A stretch of DNA of 64,000 bases from NCBI GenBank assembly GCA_963791425.1, contig CAWBSE010000003.1, forward strand, positions 248,001 through 312,000. Reading direction: 5' to 3'. Both the position numbers and the translations under genes were made by a program. The notes beneath the pieces were generated by a model, which was not told the origin of the DNA, ran no database searches, and saw only the letters and a program-made list of their open reading frames with translations. Each line of letters starts with the position of its first letter. The first letter of the stretch is position 1. This DNA is from DATBLE01 sp963791425 (GTDB lineage: Bacteria > Actinomycetota > Thermoleophilia > Gaiellales > Gaiellaceae). Below, piece by piece: positions 15,906-24,530 of the stretch.

Positions 15906-16682
15906 ATGGAGGACGGCGTCTCTCCCGAGACGAGCCGGTGGCCCGGGGACACTCTCCGGGCCACCGGCGTTTCTCGCTCCTTCGAGGGCGTCCAGGCACT
16001 GCGCGGCGTGGACATGGAGGTGCACCGGCACGAGGTCGTCGGGCTGATCGGCCCGAACGGCGCAGGCAAGACGACGCTCGTCAACGTCCTCACCGGGTTC
16101 GACCTCCCGACCTCCGGCTCCGTTTCGCTCGGCCGGGAGGTGATCACGTCGTGGAGCCCACATCGCCGCGGCCGCGCCGGGCTCGCCCGCACGTTCCAGC
16201 ACAGCCGGTCGTTTGGGTCGCTGTCGACGAGGGAGAACATCGAGGTCGCCGCGCTCGGCTCAGGTGCGGGCCGCCGGGAGGCGCGCAGACGGGCCACCGC
16301 CCTGCTCGAGCTGATGGGGCTCGACGCCTACGAGGCGCGGCCCGCGGCGACGCTCGCGCACGGCGACGAGCGTAAGCTCGGTGTCGCGCGCGCCCTCGCC
16401 ACCGCACCGCGGTTCGTGCTGATGGACGAGCCCGCGGCCGGCCTGCCCGAGGCAGAGGTGCCCGACTTCGCCGCGGTCGTCGAGAACGTGCGCAACGAGT
16501 ACGAGGCGGGCGTACTCCTGATCGACCACAACATGGCGCTGATCATGGAGGTCTGCGACCGGATCCACGTGCTCGACCAGGGGCACACCCTGGCCGAGGG
16601 AACCCCGCAGGAGATCCGCACGAACCTGGACGTCACCGCCGCGTACCTGGGCGAGAGCGCGATCCACGAGGCGACCGCATGA
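15906..16682 (+). CDS. livG: ABC transporter ATP-binding protein LivG-type
   Basis: A 258-residue ATPase of the branched-chain amino acid/amide uptake family. The Walker A motif GPNGAGKTT is near residues 44-52 and Walker B appears as FVLMDEPAAGL. The signature sequence is AHGDERKLGVARALA, the LivG variant of LSGGQ. The H-loop His lies in LLIDHNMALIMEVCDRI. It sits on the cytoplasmic side with LivF and drives uptake through LivH/LivM. It starts 5 bases after livK stops and overlaps livF by 4 bp. Confidence 0.94.
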   Translation: MEDGVSPETSRWPGDTLRATGVSRSFEGVQALRGVDMEVHRHEVVGLIGPNGAGKTTLVNVLTGFDLPTSGSVSLGREVITSWSPHRRGRAGLARTFQHSRSFGSLSTRENIEVAALGSGAGRREARRRATALLELMGLDAYEARPAATLAHGDERKLGVARALATAPRFVLMDEPAAGLPEAEVPDFAAVVENVRNEYEAGVLLIDHNMALIMEVCDRIHVLDQGHTLAEGTPQEIRTNLDVTAAYLGESAIHEATA

Positions 16683-17422
16683 CGACGGCACCGGCCCCCG
16701 CGCCGGCTGCCGCCCCCGCGCTCGAGATGGAGGATCTGACCGTCACGTACGGCTCGGTGCCGGCCGTGCGGAATCTCGACCTGACGGTGGGCGTGGGCGA
16801 GATCGTCGGGCTGATCGGGCCGAACGGCGCCGGGAAGTCGTCCACGCTGCACGCGATCGTCGGCCTCGTCCCGGCACGATCCGGTGACATCCGCGTGAAC
16901 GGGACGTCGGTCCTCGGACGCAAGCCCGAGGCGATCGCGCGCGGAGGCGTCGCGCTCGTCCCCGAGGGCCGCCGGATCTTCGCGGAACTGACGGTCGAGG
17001 AAAACCTCCGGCTCGGGCTGGTCGCCGGGCGAGGCCGGGGCGACGCCAGAGTCAACCTCGACTGGGTCGTCGAGCTGTTCCCGATCGTGGAGGAGTTCCG
17101 GACACGGCAGGCGGGAACGCTCTCCGGGGGCCAGCAGCAACAACTGGCGATCGCTCGGGCGATCGTCGCCCGGCCGGACGTGCTGCTCCTCGACGAGCCT
17201 TCGCTCGGACTTGCCCCGACCGTGGTCGACATCGTTCTCGAAGCACTGCTCGAGATCCGGGCTCAGGGGGTGACGGTACTGCTCGTGGAGCAGCGCGCGC
17301 AGCGCACCGTCGCACTCGCCGACCGGACGTACGTGATGACGAACGGCGAGCTGAAGATGACCCTCACACCTGCGGACGCGGCCGACACCGACCGGATCAT
17401 CGCCGCCTACCTGGCCTCATGA
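16679..17422 (+). CDS. livF: ABC transporter ATP-binding protein LivF-type
   Basis: A 247-residue ATPase, partner of LivG. Walker A is GPNGAGKSST near residues 46-55, the signature LSGGQQQQLAIARAIV near 144-159, and Walker B VLLLDEPSLGLAP. The family-typical IARGGVALVPEGRRIFAELT precedes the helical domain. A Pro/Ala-rich tail of about a dozen residues opens the protein. ATGA overlap with livG, and its own stop overlaps livH in the same way, so the stoichiometry is probably coupled. Confidence 0.94.
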   Translation: MTTAPAPAPAAAPALEMEDLTVTYGSVPAVRNLDLTVGVGEIVGLIGPNGAGKSSTLHAIVGLVPARSGDIRVNGTSVLGRKPEAIARGGVALVPEGRRIFAELTVEENLRLGLVAGRGRGDARVNLDWVVELFPIVEEFRTRQAGTLSGGQQQQLAIARAIVARPDVLLLDEPSLGLAPTVVDIVLEALLEIRAQGVTVLLVEQRAQRTVALADRTYVMTNGELKMTLTPADAADTDRIIAAYLAS

Positions 17423-18339
17423 TCCACGTCCAGTCGCTCATCGACGCCATCGGAGTCGGGGCGCTCTACGCTCTGATCGCCGTCGGCATCGGCCTCGTGT
17501 TCGGCGTGCTCCGCCTGATCAACTTCGCGTATGGCCAGCTGATCATGCTCGCGGCCTACGCGCTCGCCTTCACCGACAGCTGGCCGGACGGCGCCAGCAT
17601 CCTGCTAGCGGTCGCCGTCGCCGTCGCCGCCTCGCTCGTGCTCGAACGGGTGGCGTTCCGCCCGCTCCGCACTGCCGATGCGTCGACGATGCTCGTCGCG
17701 ACCTTCGCGGTCGCGTACCTGCTGCAGAACACGGCCCTGCTCCAGTACACGTACCGCCAGCGAGGCGGGCTCGGCGACCCGGCGGGGACGCTCTCGAAGC
17801 TGAACCAGGCCGTGACGATCGGGTCGCTCAACATCCGCTGGGCGACCTTCCTCGCCATCGGGGCCGGCCTGGTCTCGCTCGCGGGCCTGGCACTCCTGCT
17901 CAACCGCACCTCGATCGGGCTCCAGATGCGCGCGGCCTCGCTCGACTTCCGCACGGCGCGGCTACTCGGTGTCAAGGCCGACTCGGTGATCATGGCCGCC
18001 ATCGCCATCGCCGGCGTGCTCGCCGCCGTGGTCGCGGTGATCCTGAGCATCACCACGCCGCTGGTCAACCCGAGCACCGGGTTGAACGAGACGCTGATCG
18101 TCCTCGTCGGAGTGGTCGCCGGGGGGATCGACCGGCTCAGCTCCGCGACGCTCGGCGGCTTCGCGATCGGATTCGCCACGTCGTTCGTGGGCTCGGAGCT
18201 GCCCTCGTCGGGCACCACGCCGTTCACCTCCAATGTGTACATGCCGTCCGTCATCTACCTCGCGGTGATCATCTCGCTGCTCCTGCGCCCGCAGGGGCTC
18301 TTCGCGCGGCGCGGCCACGGAGCGGTGGAGCGGGTATGA
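17419..18339 (+). CDS. livH: Branched-chain amino acid-type ABC permease LivH
   Basis: A 306-residue inner-membrane permease with about eight hydrophobic segments. The N-terminal GALYALIAVGIGLVFGVLRL and INFAYGQLIML are hallmark LivH sequences. The LKVA-type cytoplasmic coupling loop appears around AASLDFRTARLLGVKADSVI (about 174-193). It pairs with LivM to form the pore. Starts in ATGA with livF and ends in ATGA with livM. Confidence 0.93.
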   Translation: MIHVQSLIDAIGVGALYALIAVGIGLVFGVLRLINFAYGQLIMLAAYALAFTDSWPDGASILLAVAVAVAASLVLERVAFRPLRTADASTMLVATFAVAYLLQNTALLQYTYRQRGGLGDPAGTLSKLNQAVTIGSLNIRWATFLAIGAGLVSLAGLALLLNRTSIGLQMRAASLDFRTARLLGVKADSVIMAAIAIAGVLAAVVAVILSITTPLVNPSTGLNETLIVLVGVVAGGIDRLSSATLGGFAIGFATSFVGSELPSSGTTPFTSNVYMPSVIYLAVIISLLLRPQGLFARRGHGAVERV

Positions 18340-19346
18340 GGCGCGCCGGCTGGCTCGCCGAGCTGCTCGGACCGATCGTCCTGGTCATCCTGCTCGCGGT
18401 CGGCTCGAGCCTCTGGGCGTCGAGCGGCGACCGGATCAAGTTCCAGAACGCGATCGTGTACGTGGCGCTCGTCACCGCCCTGTACGTCTTCGTGGGGAAC
18501 TCCGGCGTGATCTCCTTCGGTCAGGTCAGCTTCGTGGCCGTGGGTGCGTTCGCAAGCGGGGTGATGACCATCCCTCTCGACTCGAAGCGCGGCGTGCTGC
18601 CCACCCTGTTTCCGATCCTGCGCGACCACACCGTGTCGAACGCGTGGTCGCTGGTGCTGGCGACCGCCCTCGGCGCGGTGTATGCGTTCGTCGTCGGCAT
18701 CCCCCTGATGCGGCTCTCCGGCATCGCAGCGGGCATTTCGACGCTCGCCGTGCTCGGGATCACTTACAACTTGCTCACCTACTGGACGAGCATCGGGCCC
18801 GGCTCCACGGTGCTCTCGCTGATCCCGACGACGACGGACTACTGGCAGGCGACGGTCGGCGCGATCGCCGTGATCTGCGTCGCGTTCTCCTACCAGCGCA
18901 GCCGTTTCGGCCGACAGTTGCGCGCCGCCCGCGAGGATCCCGCCGCCGCCCGCGCCGCCGGCATCGACATCCACCGGCAGCGCCTGCTCGCGTTCACCGT
19001 CTCAGGGGCACTCTCCGGCTTCGCCGGCGGCCTCTACGTGCACCTGCTCGGGAGCATCGCCACGAACCAGGTCTATCTCGACATGACCTTCCTCACCCTG
19101 GCGATGCTCGTCGTGGGCGGCATCTCGAGCCTCTTTGGCGCCGTGGTCGGCACCATCACCATCAGCCTCTTCACCATCCTGCTCGGGAATTCCGAGCTCG
19201 GCATCCACGTCTTCGGGTGGGGCATCAAGGCACCCGCGGGCACGAGCCTCGTCGGGGTCGCGATCGTGATGCTCGTCATCTTGCTGCTCCGCCCGCAGGG
19301 AATCACGGGCAGCAGGGAGTTCAGGCTGCCGCGCGGCGGCGCCTAG
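18336..19346 (+). CDS. livM: Branched-chain amino acid-type ABC permease LivM
   Basis: A 336-residue permease with about nine or ten hydrophobic segments. The segment VISFGQVSFVAVGAFASGVM (about 58-77) is the conserved LivM motif, and AAREDPAAARAAGIDIHRQR (about 195-214) is the cytoplasmic coupling loop. The stop codon TAG lies in CTAG at 19343-19346, which also supplies the stop of the convergent pentein gene. This leaves no room for a terminator between the two operons. Confidence 0.93.
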   Translation: MRRAGWLAELLGPIVLVILLAVGSSLWASSGDRIKFQNAIVYVALVTALYVFVGNSGVISFGQVSFVAVGAFASGVMTIPLDSKRGVLPTLFPILRDHTVSNAWSLVLATALGAVYAFVVGIPLMRLSGIAAGISTLAVLGITYNLLTYWTSIGPGSTVLSLIPTTTDYWQATVGAIAVICVAFSYQRSRFGRQLRAAREDPAAARAAGIDIHRQRLLAFTVSGALSGFAGGLYVHLLGSIATNQVYLDMTFLTLAMLVVGGISSLFGAVVGTITISLFTILLGNSELGIHVFGWGIKAPAGTSLVGVAIVMLVILLLRPQGITGSREFRLPRGGA

Positions 19347-20491
19347 CTCTCGTCGAGGAGCGGCCCGGGCTGCTCGCGGATGAGCTCGAGTGTCGCGCAG
19401 TGCAGGCCGGCGATCGCGAAGCGCTGGCTCTCCGAGAAGTCGACCTGGACGACCTCGACTCCGGCCTGCTCGAGCGCGCCGACGACCGTCTGCGAGCCGC
19501 GGTTCATGACGACCTTCCCGGGCGCGAGCGTGACGCCGTTCACCGCGAGGTCCCAGTACTCCTCGAGCGGCACCTCGACGATCCGGAAGTCACGTTCCAT
19601 CAGCCAGCGGATGAAGCCGTAGTTGACGAGGTGCGGCGCGAGCACGATCACGCGGCGGTCGGGGACGAGGCAGACCATGTCCATGTGCGACGTCCCGATC
19701 GAGCCCTCGCCGATCGAGTCGTACCAGCCCGGGCTGTGCGTGACCAGCAGCTCGACACCGAGGCCCTCGAGCACGAAGCGAAGCTGCCGCAACCCCTCCT
19801 CGTTGGCGACGACGCTCTCGTTGAACACGAACGTCTCCGAGTCGAGCCAGCGGCCGGCGCCGGGCTCGCAGATCCCCCGGCCGTGGATCGTCAGGTAGAT
19901 CGGGACCTGGAGCGCGGCGAGCGCCTTCGACCAGATCACCTCGCGGCCGCGCTGCCACGAGCCCAGGCCGTAGCGGTGCAGCACGACGCCGCCGCGCACG
20001 CACAGACCGGCGCCGGCGAGGGTGACGAGGTTCTTGATGTAGCCGTACGCCCCGATTGCGGGGACCGGCGCCTCGAGATAGTTGACGCGGACACCGTGGC
20101 CGGCGAGGACGTCGTAGTACTCGTCGAACTGCGCTTGCAGCTTCCCGAGGTCGGCGTTCCCGGCGGCGCTCGAATAGTAGTACTGCCACTCCTTCGCGTA
20201 CTCCGGCCGTACCTCGTTCTCGGTCGGCCGGGAGACGAGTACCTCGCGCAGCGTGCCGATGCCCTCCGCTCCCCACGGCCGCCCCCAGATCTGATCGACC
20301 TCGTCGTAGAAGTCGGTCTCGTGGAGCATGTAGTTGCGGAGCGGCTTCCCGCTCTCGAACCACGGCAGGGACTCGAGCACCTCGACCTCGTCGTGCTCCT
20401 CGGCCGGCCGCGGAGACGAGTAGGTCAGCTCGATCGTCTCGCCGTCGGCAGTCACGACGCGGAACGGAACCGACTCACGGCCGGCGGTCAT
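19343..20491 (-). CDS. Pentein-fold amidinotransferase/dimethylargininase-related protein
   Basis: A 382-residue protein of the pentein superfamily, which acts on guanidino groups (arginine deiminase, dimethylarginine hydrolase, glycine amidinotransferase). The acidic substrate motif is GICEPGAGRWLDSETFVF (about 210-227). The catalytic His appears in GTSHMDMVCLVPD and the nucleophilic Cys in IAGLHCATLELI near residue 364. The exact reaction cannot be assigned: hydrolase, deiminase and transferase are all possible. ATGA overlap with the LLM gene upstream. Its neighbour is a creatinase-like M24 protein, consistent with guanidino compound metabolism, but this is inference. Confidence 0.87.
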   Translation of the reverse strand: MTAGRESVPFRVVTADGETIELTYSSPRPAEEHDEVEVLESLPWFESGKPLRNYMLHETDFYDEVDQIWGRPWGAEGIGTLREVLVSRPTENEVRPEYAKEWQYYYSSAAGNADLGKLQAQFDEYYDVLAGHGVRVNYLEAPVPAIGAYGYIKNLVTLAGAGLCVRGGVVLHRYGLGSWQRGREVIWSKALAALQVPIYLTIHGRGICEPGAGRWLDSETFVFNESVVANEEGLRQLRFVLEGLGVELLVTHSPGWYDSIGEGSIGTSHMDMVCLVPDRRVIVLAPHLVNYGFIRWLMERDFRIVEVPLEEYWDLAVNGVTLAPGKVVMNRGSQTVVGALEQAGVEVVQVDFSESQRFAIAGLHCATLELIREQPGPLLDES

Positions 20492-21552
20492 GTCGTGAGC
20501 AGACCGAGCGTCGCGTCGATCACGCCGAGGTACGCGGGAAACGAGAACTCGGGGATCTGCGCGAGCGCAGCATCGGGGAACTGCCCTTCGTAGAGGGGGA
20601 ACCACACGTCGGGGGGCGACGGGTTGAGCGCGATCGTCGTCAGCCCGGCGTCCTCGTACTCGGCCATCCGCCTCCGCACGCGATCGGGCGAGCCGGCGAT
20701 TGTCACCGCGTCGACAGCCTCCGGCGTGGCGAGCGCGAGCGCGCCGGCGATGTCCGCCTCGGCCACTCGCTCCTGGATCGCGGACACGTCGAACCCTGCG
20801 GCGGCGAAGCTCTGCGCGTAGCCCTTCGAGGACGCCGTTGCGGTCGCGAACATCATCACCTGGCCTCGAATCTGCTCGACGCCCGCGTCGTCGGGAGTGA
20901 CGATCGTCGGAAAGCCGCACGCGACGTCGAACCCGTCGAGCGTCCGCCCGGCCCGTTCGGCCCCGATGGCGAGATTGGGAAGCACGACGTCGCGCAGGTA
21001 CGGAACCGAGTAGCAATAGCCGATCACGCCGTCCGCGATCTCGCCTGCGAGCCGGCACATCTGCGGCCCGATCGCCGACATGTAGATGCGGACAGGGCGC
21101 TCGGGTGGGGCCATCGTGAGCTGGAAGCCGCGGACCGAGAAGATCTCGCCCTCGAAGGTGACCCGCTCGCCGTTCAGGATCCGGCGGAGGATGGTGATGT
21201 ACTCGCGCATCGCCCTGACGGGGCGGTCGTAGCGCTGGCCGTGCCAGCCCTCGACATAGCCGCTCGCCTGCGGGCCCAGGCCGAGTATGAGCCGGCCGCC
21301 CGAGAGCTCGTTCAGGGTCGCCGCCTGGAGCGCCATCGTCACGGGTGAGCGGCTCCAGACGCCGACGACGCCGGTGCCGAGGTCGAGGCGAGTCGTTCTG
21401 CCGGCCGCCGCGACCGCCGGCGCGAACGCGTCCCCGAAGGTGATCTCGGGAAACCACGCCGCTCGGAAACCGCGCTCCTCGACCCGAACCGAGTAGTCGA
21501 CCTGCATCGCCGGCGGAATGGCCTCCAGGAAGACGTCGACGTTCGTGCTCAT
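20488..21552 (-). CDS. LLM class F420/flavin-dependent oxidoreductase
   Basis: A 354-residue luciferase-fold oxidoreductase. Family marks include ERGFRAAWFPEITFGDAFAP (about 25-44), TTRLDLGTGVVGVWSRSP, GRLILGLGPQASGYVEGWHG (about 85-104) and the late GSPDRVRRRMAEYEDAG, usual for F420-dependent members. The ATG at 21552 is chosen because a GGAGGAGGAG ribosome site precedes it and it overlaps the M24 stop by 4 bp. The longer start at 21648 would run far into the M24 gene. Confidence 0.92.
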   Translation of the reverse strand: MSTNVDVFLEAIPPAMQVDYSVRVEERGFRAAWFPEITFGDAFAPAVAAAGRTTRLDLGTGVVGVWSRSPVTMALQAATLNELSGGRLILGLGPQASGYVEGWHGQRYDRPVRAMREYITILRRILNGERVTFEGEIFSVRGFQLTMAPPERPVRIYMSAIGPQMCRLAGEIADGVIGYCYSVPYLRDVVLPNLAIGAERAGRTLDGFDVACGFPTIVTPDDAGVEQIRGQVMMFATATASSKGYAQSFAAAGFDVSAIQERVAEADIAGALALATPEAVDAVTIAGSPDRVRRRMAEYEDAGLTTIALNPSPPDVWFPLYEGQFPDAALAQIPEFSFPAYLGVIDATLGLLTT

Positions 21553-22658
21553 AGCTCCTCCTCCGGGCGGAAGATCCGGATCGGGACGTCCGAGAACGGC
21601 CTCCCACCCTCGGGCGTGACGAGCCATGTGTCCTGCATGTACAGGCACGCCCGCTCGTCCTGGGTAATTGCGTGCGGGTGCATCGAGACGACCATGTTCT
21701 CACGCAGGACGAACTCGTTGCCCTCGCCGATCCGTGGGAACTCGATCATCGTCATCCCGATCGAGTGGCCGGTGACGTGGCCGAGCATGAAGCCGCGATC
21801 CTTGAAGCCCTTCGAGACGGCCGTGTGCACGTCGTGCGCGGTCGAGCCCGCCTTCATCGTCTGCCGAGCCGCGTCCATGTATTCGTGATAGGCGTCCATC
21901 GCCTCGAGCGTCTCCTTCGACGGCGTCCCGGCGCAGAACGGGCGCGAGAACTCGACCCAGTGACCGCCGTACGCGGCGATCTCGAGGCCGTAGAGGAGCA
22001 GGTCGTCCTCGCCGATCCGGCGCGTCGCGCTCGGGTGCTTGAACTCGGGCCCCGCCGAGCCGTCCTCGCCGGTCAGGACCATGTCCATCGTCGTGCGCCA
22101 GGTGCCGCCGGCGGAGAAGACGCGCTCGGCCTCGCCCATCACCTCGGCCTCGGTCTTGCCGACCGCGTACGCGGCGAGCGCGGCACGGACGCCGTCTTCG
22201 TTCAGCCGGAAGCTCTCGCGAACCGACTCGAGCTCCTCCTCGGACTTCACCGCGCGGGCGGTGTCGAAGCCCTGGTCCCAGGCGACCGCGACGCCGGCGA
22301 GCGGCAGGTAGTCGCGGACGGGCATGACGTAGTCGAGTCCGTAGACGCCGACCTTCTCGAAGCCGCGGTCGGCGATCCACTGCCCGGGGTGCTCGGCGAA
22401 GACCTTGTCCTCGATCCAGGCCTCGCCGTGGTCTCCGACCCAGCGGGCCTCCTTCGGGAACACGACCGACGGCTCGCCCTCGACCGGGAGGACGACGTAG
22501 GCGTAGCGGTGGAGCATCCGGAAGCCGCTGAGGTAGCGGACGGCGCCCTCGAAGCCCGAGTACTCGGAGCCGGCGACGACGACGGCGTCGAGGCCGTCCT
22601 CGGCCGCCTGGGCGCGGACGTTCGCGTACCTGCGGTCGATCTCGGCCTGACTCGTCAT
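21549..22658 (-). CDS. M24-fold protein lacking most metal ligands (creatinase-like)
   Basis: A 369-residue M24-fold protein with a creatinase-type N-terminal domain and a pita-bread domain. The His of the active site is kept (VTGHSIGMTMIEFP). The Asp ligands are replaced around LEIAAYGGHWVEFSRP. The two Glu ligand positions read SMHPHA (His) and YMQDTWLV (Gln). A two-metal peptidase is therefore unlikely. Metal-free relatives include creatinase, which hydrolyses creatine to sarcosine and urea. With the pentein gene two positions downstream, a guanidino or amide substrate is plausible. Start ATG 22658 in ATGA overlap. Confidence 0.85.
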   Translation of the reverse strand: MTSQAEIDRRYANVRAQAAEDGLDAVVVAGSEYSGFEGAVRYLSGFRMLHRYAYVVLPVEGEPSVVFPKEARWVGDHGEAWIEDKVFAEHPGQWIADRGFEKVGVYGLDYVMPVRDYLPLAGVAVAWDQGFDTARAVKSEEELESVRESFRLNEDGVRAALAAYAVGKTEAEVMGEAERVFSAGGTWRTTMDMVLTGEDGSAGPEFKHPSATRRIGEDDLLLYGLEIAAYGGHWVEFSRPFCAGTPSKETLEAMDAYHEYMDAARQTMKAGSTAHDVHTAVSKGFKDRGFMLGHVTGHSIGMTMIEFPRIGEGNEFVLRENMVVSMHPHAITQDERACLYMQDTWLVTPEGGRPFSDVPIRIFRPEEEL

Positions 22659-23557
22659 GCCTGTTCCTTTCCCTTGACCAGTTGTGTGAGCGCGCGGTTG
22701 AGCGGTGCGTCGACGCCGTACTGGTCGCCGAAGGCTGCGATCGCGCCGTTCAGGAAGTCGATCTCGGTCTCGCGGCCCGCCTCGACGTCCTGGAGCATCG
22801 ACGGCTTGTGGCCGTACGCGACGTCCTTGCGCGCGGCGTGGTCGAACAGCTCCTCCGGGCTCATGTCGAGTGTGATCCCCTGCGCGTCGGCGACGGCTCT
22901 TCCTTCCGCCATGACGGCCCAGGCGAGCTCGCGGGTGGGCGGCTCGGCGACCTGGCCGTGGGTGCGGCCGGTGAGCGCGGCGATCGCGTTCGAGGCGGCG
23001 TTGAAGATCAGCTTGCGCCACTGGGCGCCGCGGGCGTCGGCGAGCGCGTGGGTGGGCATCCCGCCGCGGGTGCAGGCGTCGGCGAGCGCCTCGACGGCGG
23101 ACATCGGCGCGGGGCTTGGCTCGAACGGACCGATGTGCGTGTCGCCCTTCGTGTCCCAGCCGACGTGGCCGGGCTCGATCACGTGGCCGGCGGGGAACGT
23201 CGTGCCGCGGATCACCTCCTTCACGTGCTCGGCGACGAGCTCCTCGTTGCCGGCGCCGTTCTGGACGGAGCAGACCGCGCCGAAGGCGTGGGCAGTGGCC
23301 GCCATCGCCTGTGAGGTGTGCATGCTCTTCACGGCGACGATGCCGAGCTCGCACGGCGGGAGCGCTGTCGGGTCGGTGGTCGCGTTGACCCTCCCGACGA
23401 CGTCCCCGGCGCCGGAGAGTCGCAGCCCGTTCGCGTTGATCGCGTCGACGTGCGCCTGCCACGGGTCGTAGGCCCAGACCTCGACGTCGTCGAGCGTGCC
23501 GAGGTTCGCCGCGAAGAGCGAGCCGACGGCGCCGCAGCCGATCACCGCGATCCTCAC
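22655..23557 (-). CDS. Ketopantoate reductase family protein (PanE/ApbA-like), paralogue 1
   Basis: A 300-residue NAD(P)-dependent 2-dehydropantoate reductase-like protein. The Rossmann motif IAVIGCGAVGSLFAANLG is residues 3-20. The CSVQNGAGNEE segment corresponds to the conserved NG loop, and the Lys of RKLIFNAASNAIAALTGR (about 192) is the usual catalytic residue. The C-terminal PSMLQDVEAGRETEID is the ApbA_C motif. It lies inside a catabolic operon beside a paralogue rather than near panB/panC, so reduction of another 2-oxo acid is as likely as pantothenate synthesis. GTG start in GTGA overlap. Confidence 0.9.
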   Translation of the reverse strand: MRIAVIGCGAVGSLFAANLGTLDDVEVWAYDPWQAHVDAINANGLRLSGAGDVVGRVNATTDPTALPPCELGIVAVKSMHTSQAMAATAHAFGAVCSVQNGAGNEELVAEHVKEVIRGTTFPAGHVIEPGHVGWDTKGDTHIGPFEPSPAPMSAVEALADACTRGGMPTHALADARGAQWRKLIFNAASNAIAALTGRTHGQVAEPPTRELAWAVMAEGRAVADAQGITLDMSPEELFDHAARKDVAYGHKPSMLQDVEAGRETEIDFLNGAIAAFGDQYGVDAPLNRALTQLVKGKEQA

Positions 23558-24499
23558 GCCTGTTCCCGCGCCTTGACCAGCCGGTACATGGCGGTGTGCA
23601 GCGGGACGGGAGTGCCGTGCTTCGCCGCCTCGCGGATCAGCGCGCCGGTGATGAAGTCGATCTCGGTCGCGCGGCCGGCCCGGACGTCCTCGAGCATCGA
23701 CGGCACGTGGGCGTAGTGGCCCTCGGCGGCGAGCGTCTCCCCTTTGCGGACTGCGTGGACGTTCATCTCCCAGGGATCTTCGTGCAGCTCGACCCCGGCG
23801 GCGGCGGCAACCGCCTTCCCCTCGTCCATCAGGTCGTGGACGAGGTTGCCGAGGTCGGCCTCGGTGGCCTGCGCGGCGAAGGCGCCGACGTGCGGCAGAT
23901 CGGTGAGGGCGGAGACGGTGTTCACGGTCGCGTTGAAGATCAGCTTCGACCACTGCGCGGGCCGGAGATCGGGGAACGCGCGCGCGTGGAGGCCCGACGC
24001 GACGAGCAGCGCCTCGACCTCCTGCGCCTGCTCGATAGGTGGCGGTGCCGGCGAACGGCCCGAGCCACGTCTCGGTGTCGAGCTCGTACTCGATGTGCGC
24101 GTCGGCATGGCGCACGCCCGACATGAACGTGACCGCCGAGAGCAGCGGCCAGTCGCCGTGGGAGCGGACGAGCTCCTCGGCGCCGAGGCCGTTCTGGATC
24201 GTCATCAGCGTCGCTCCGGGGAAGCGGCCGGCGAGGGCAGCGGCGGCCTCCTCGAGCTGGGTCGCCTTCGTGGCGAGGATGCCGAGGTCGAAGTCGGGCA
24301 GCTCGGCGGGGTCTGTGGTCGCGTGGAGCGTCGCGGTGAAGTCGGACTTCCCGGAGATCCGCAGGCCGCCCTCGGTGAGCGCCTGCGCGTGCTCGTCGCG
24401 CCGCGTGAGCACGCTGACCTCGAGATCGCGCGCGAGGTGGCCCGCGTACAGGCTCCCGATCACCCCGCCGCCGATGACGCACACGCGCTGGATCGCCAC
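23554..24499 (-). CDS. Ketopantoate reductase family protein, paralogue 2 (frameshifted by one surplus base)
   Basis: About 314 residues once one base is skipped. The N-terminal half (VCVIGGGVIGSLYAGHLA, then MTIQNGLGAEELV) is in one frame up to TWLGPFAGTATY. The rest (EQAQEVEALLVASGLHARAF through PSMLEDVRAGRATEID) is in the next. Removing one G at 24034 (plus strand) restores ATYEQAQEVE. C-terminal similarity to the neighbouring gene shows a tandem duplication. It is first of the minus-strand operon, with TAGCGT 6 bases before the GTG start. Confidence 0.82.
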
Positions 24500-24505
24500 G
24501 CCCCA

Positions 24506-24523
24506 ACGCTATCCAGTTAGGTT
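24506..24523. promoter_or_regulatory. Divergent leaderless -10 boxes (TAGCGT minus, TAGGTT plus)
   Basis: The 31 bp between divergent starts holds a minus-strand TAGCGT (24511-24506), 6 bases from GTG 24499, and a plus-strand TAGGTT (24518-24523), 7 bases from GTG 24531. There is no space for untranslated leaders, and each -35 region must lie at or inside the opposite gene. Confidence 0.5.
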
Positions 24524-24530
24524 GGAGCGA

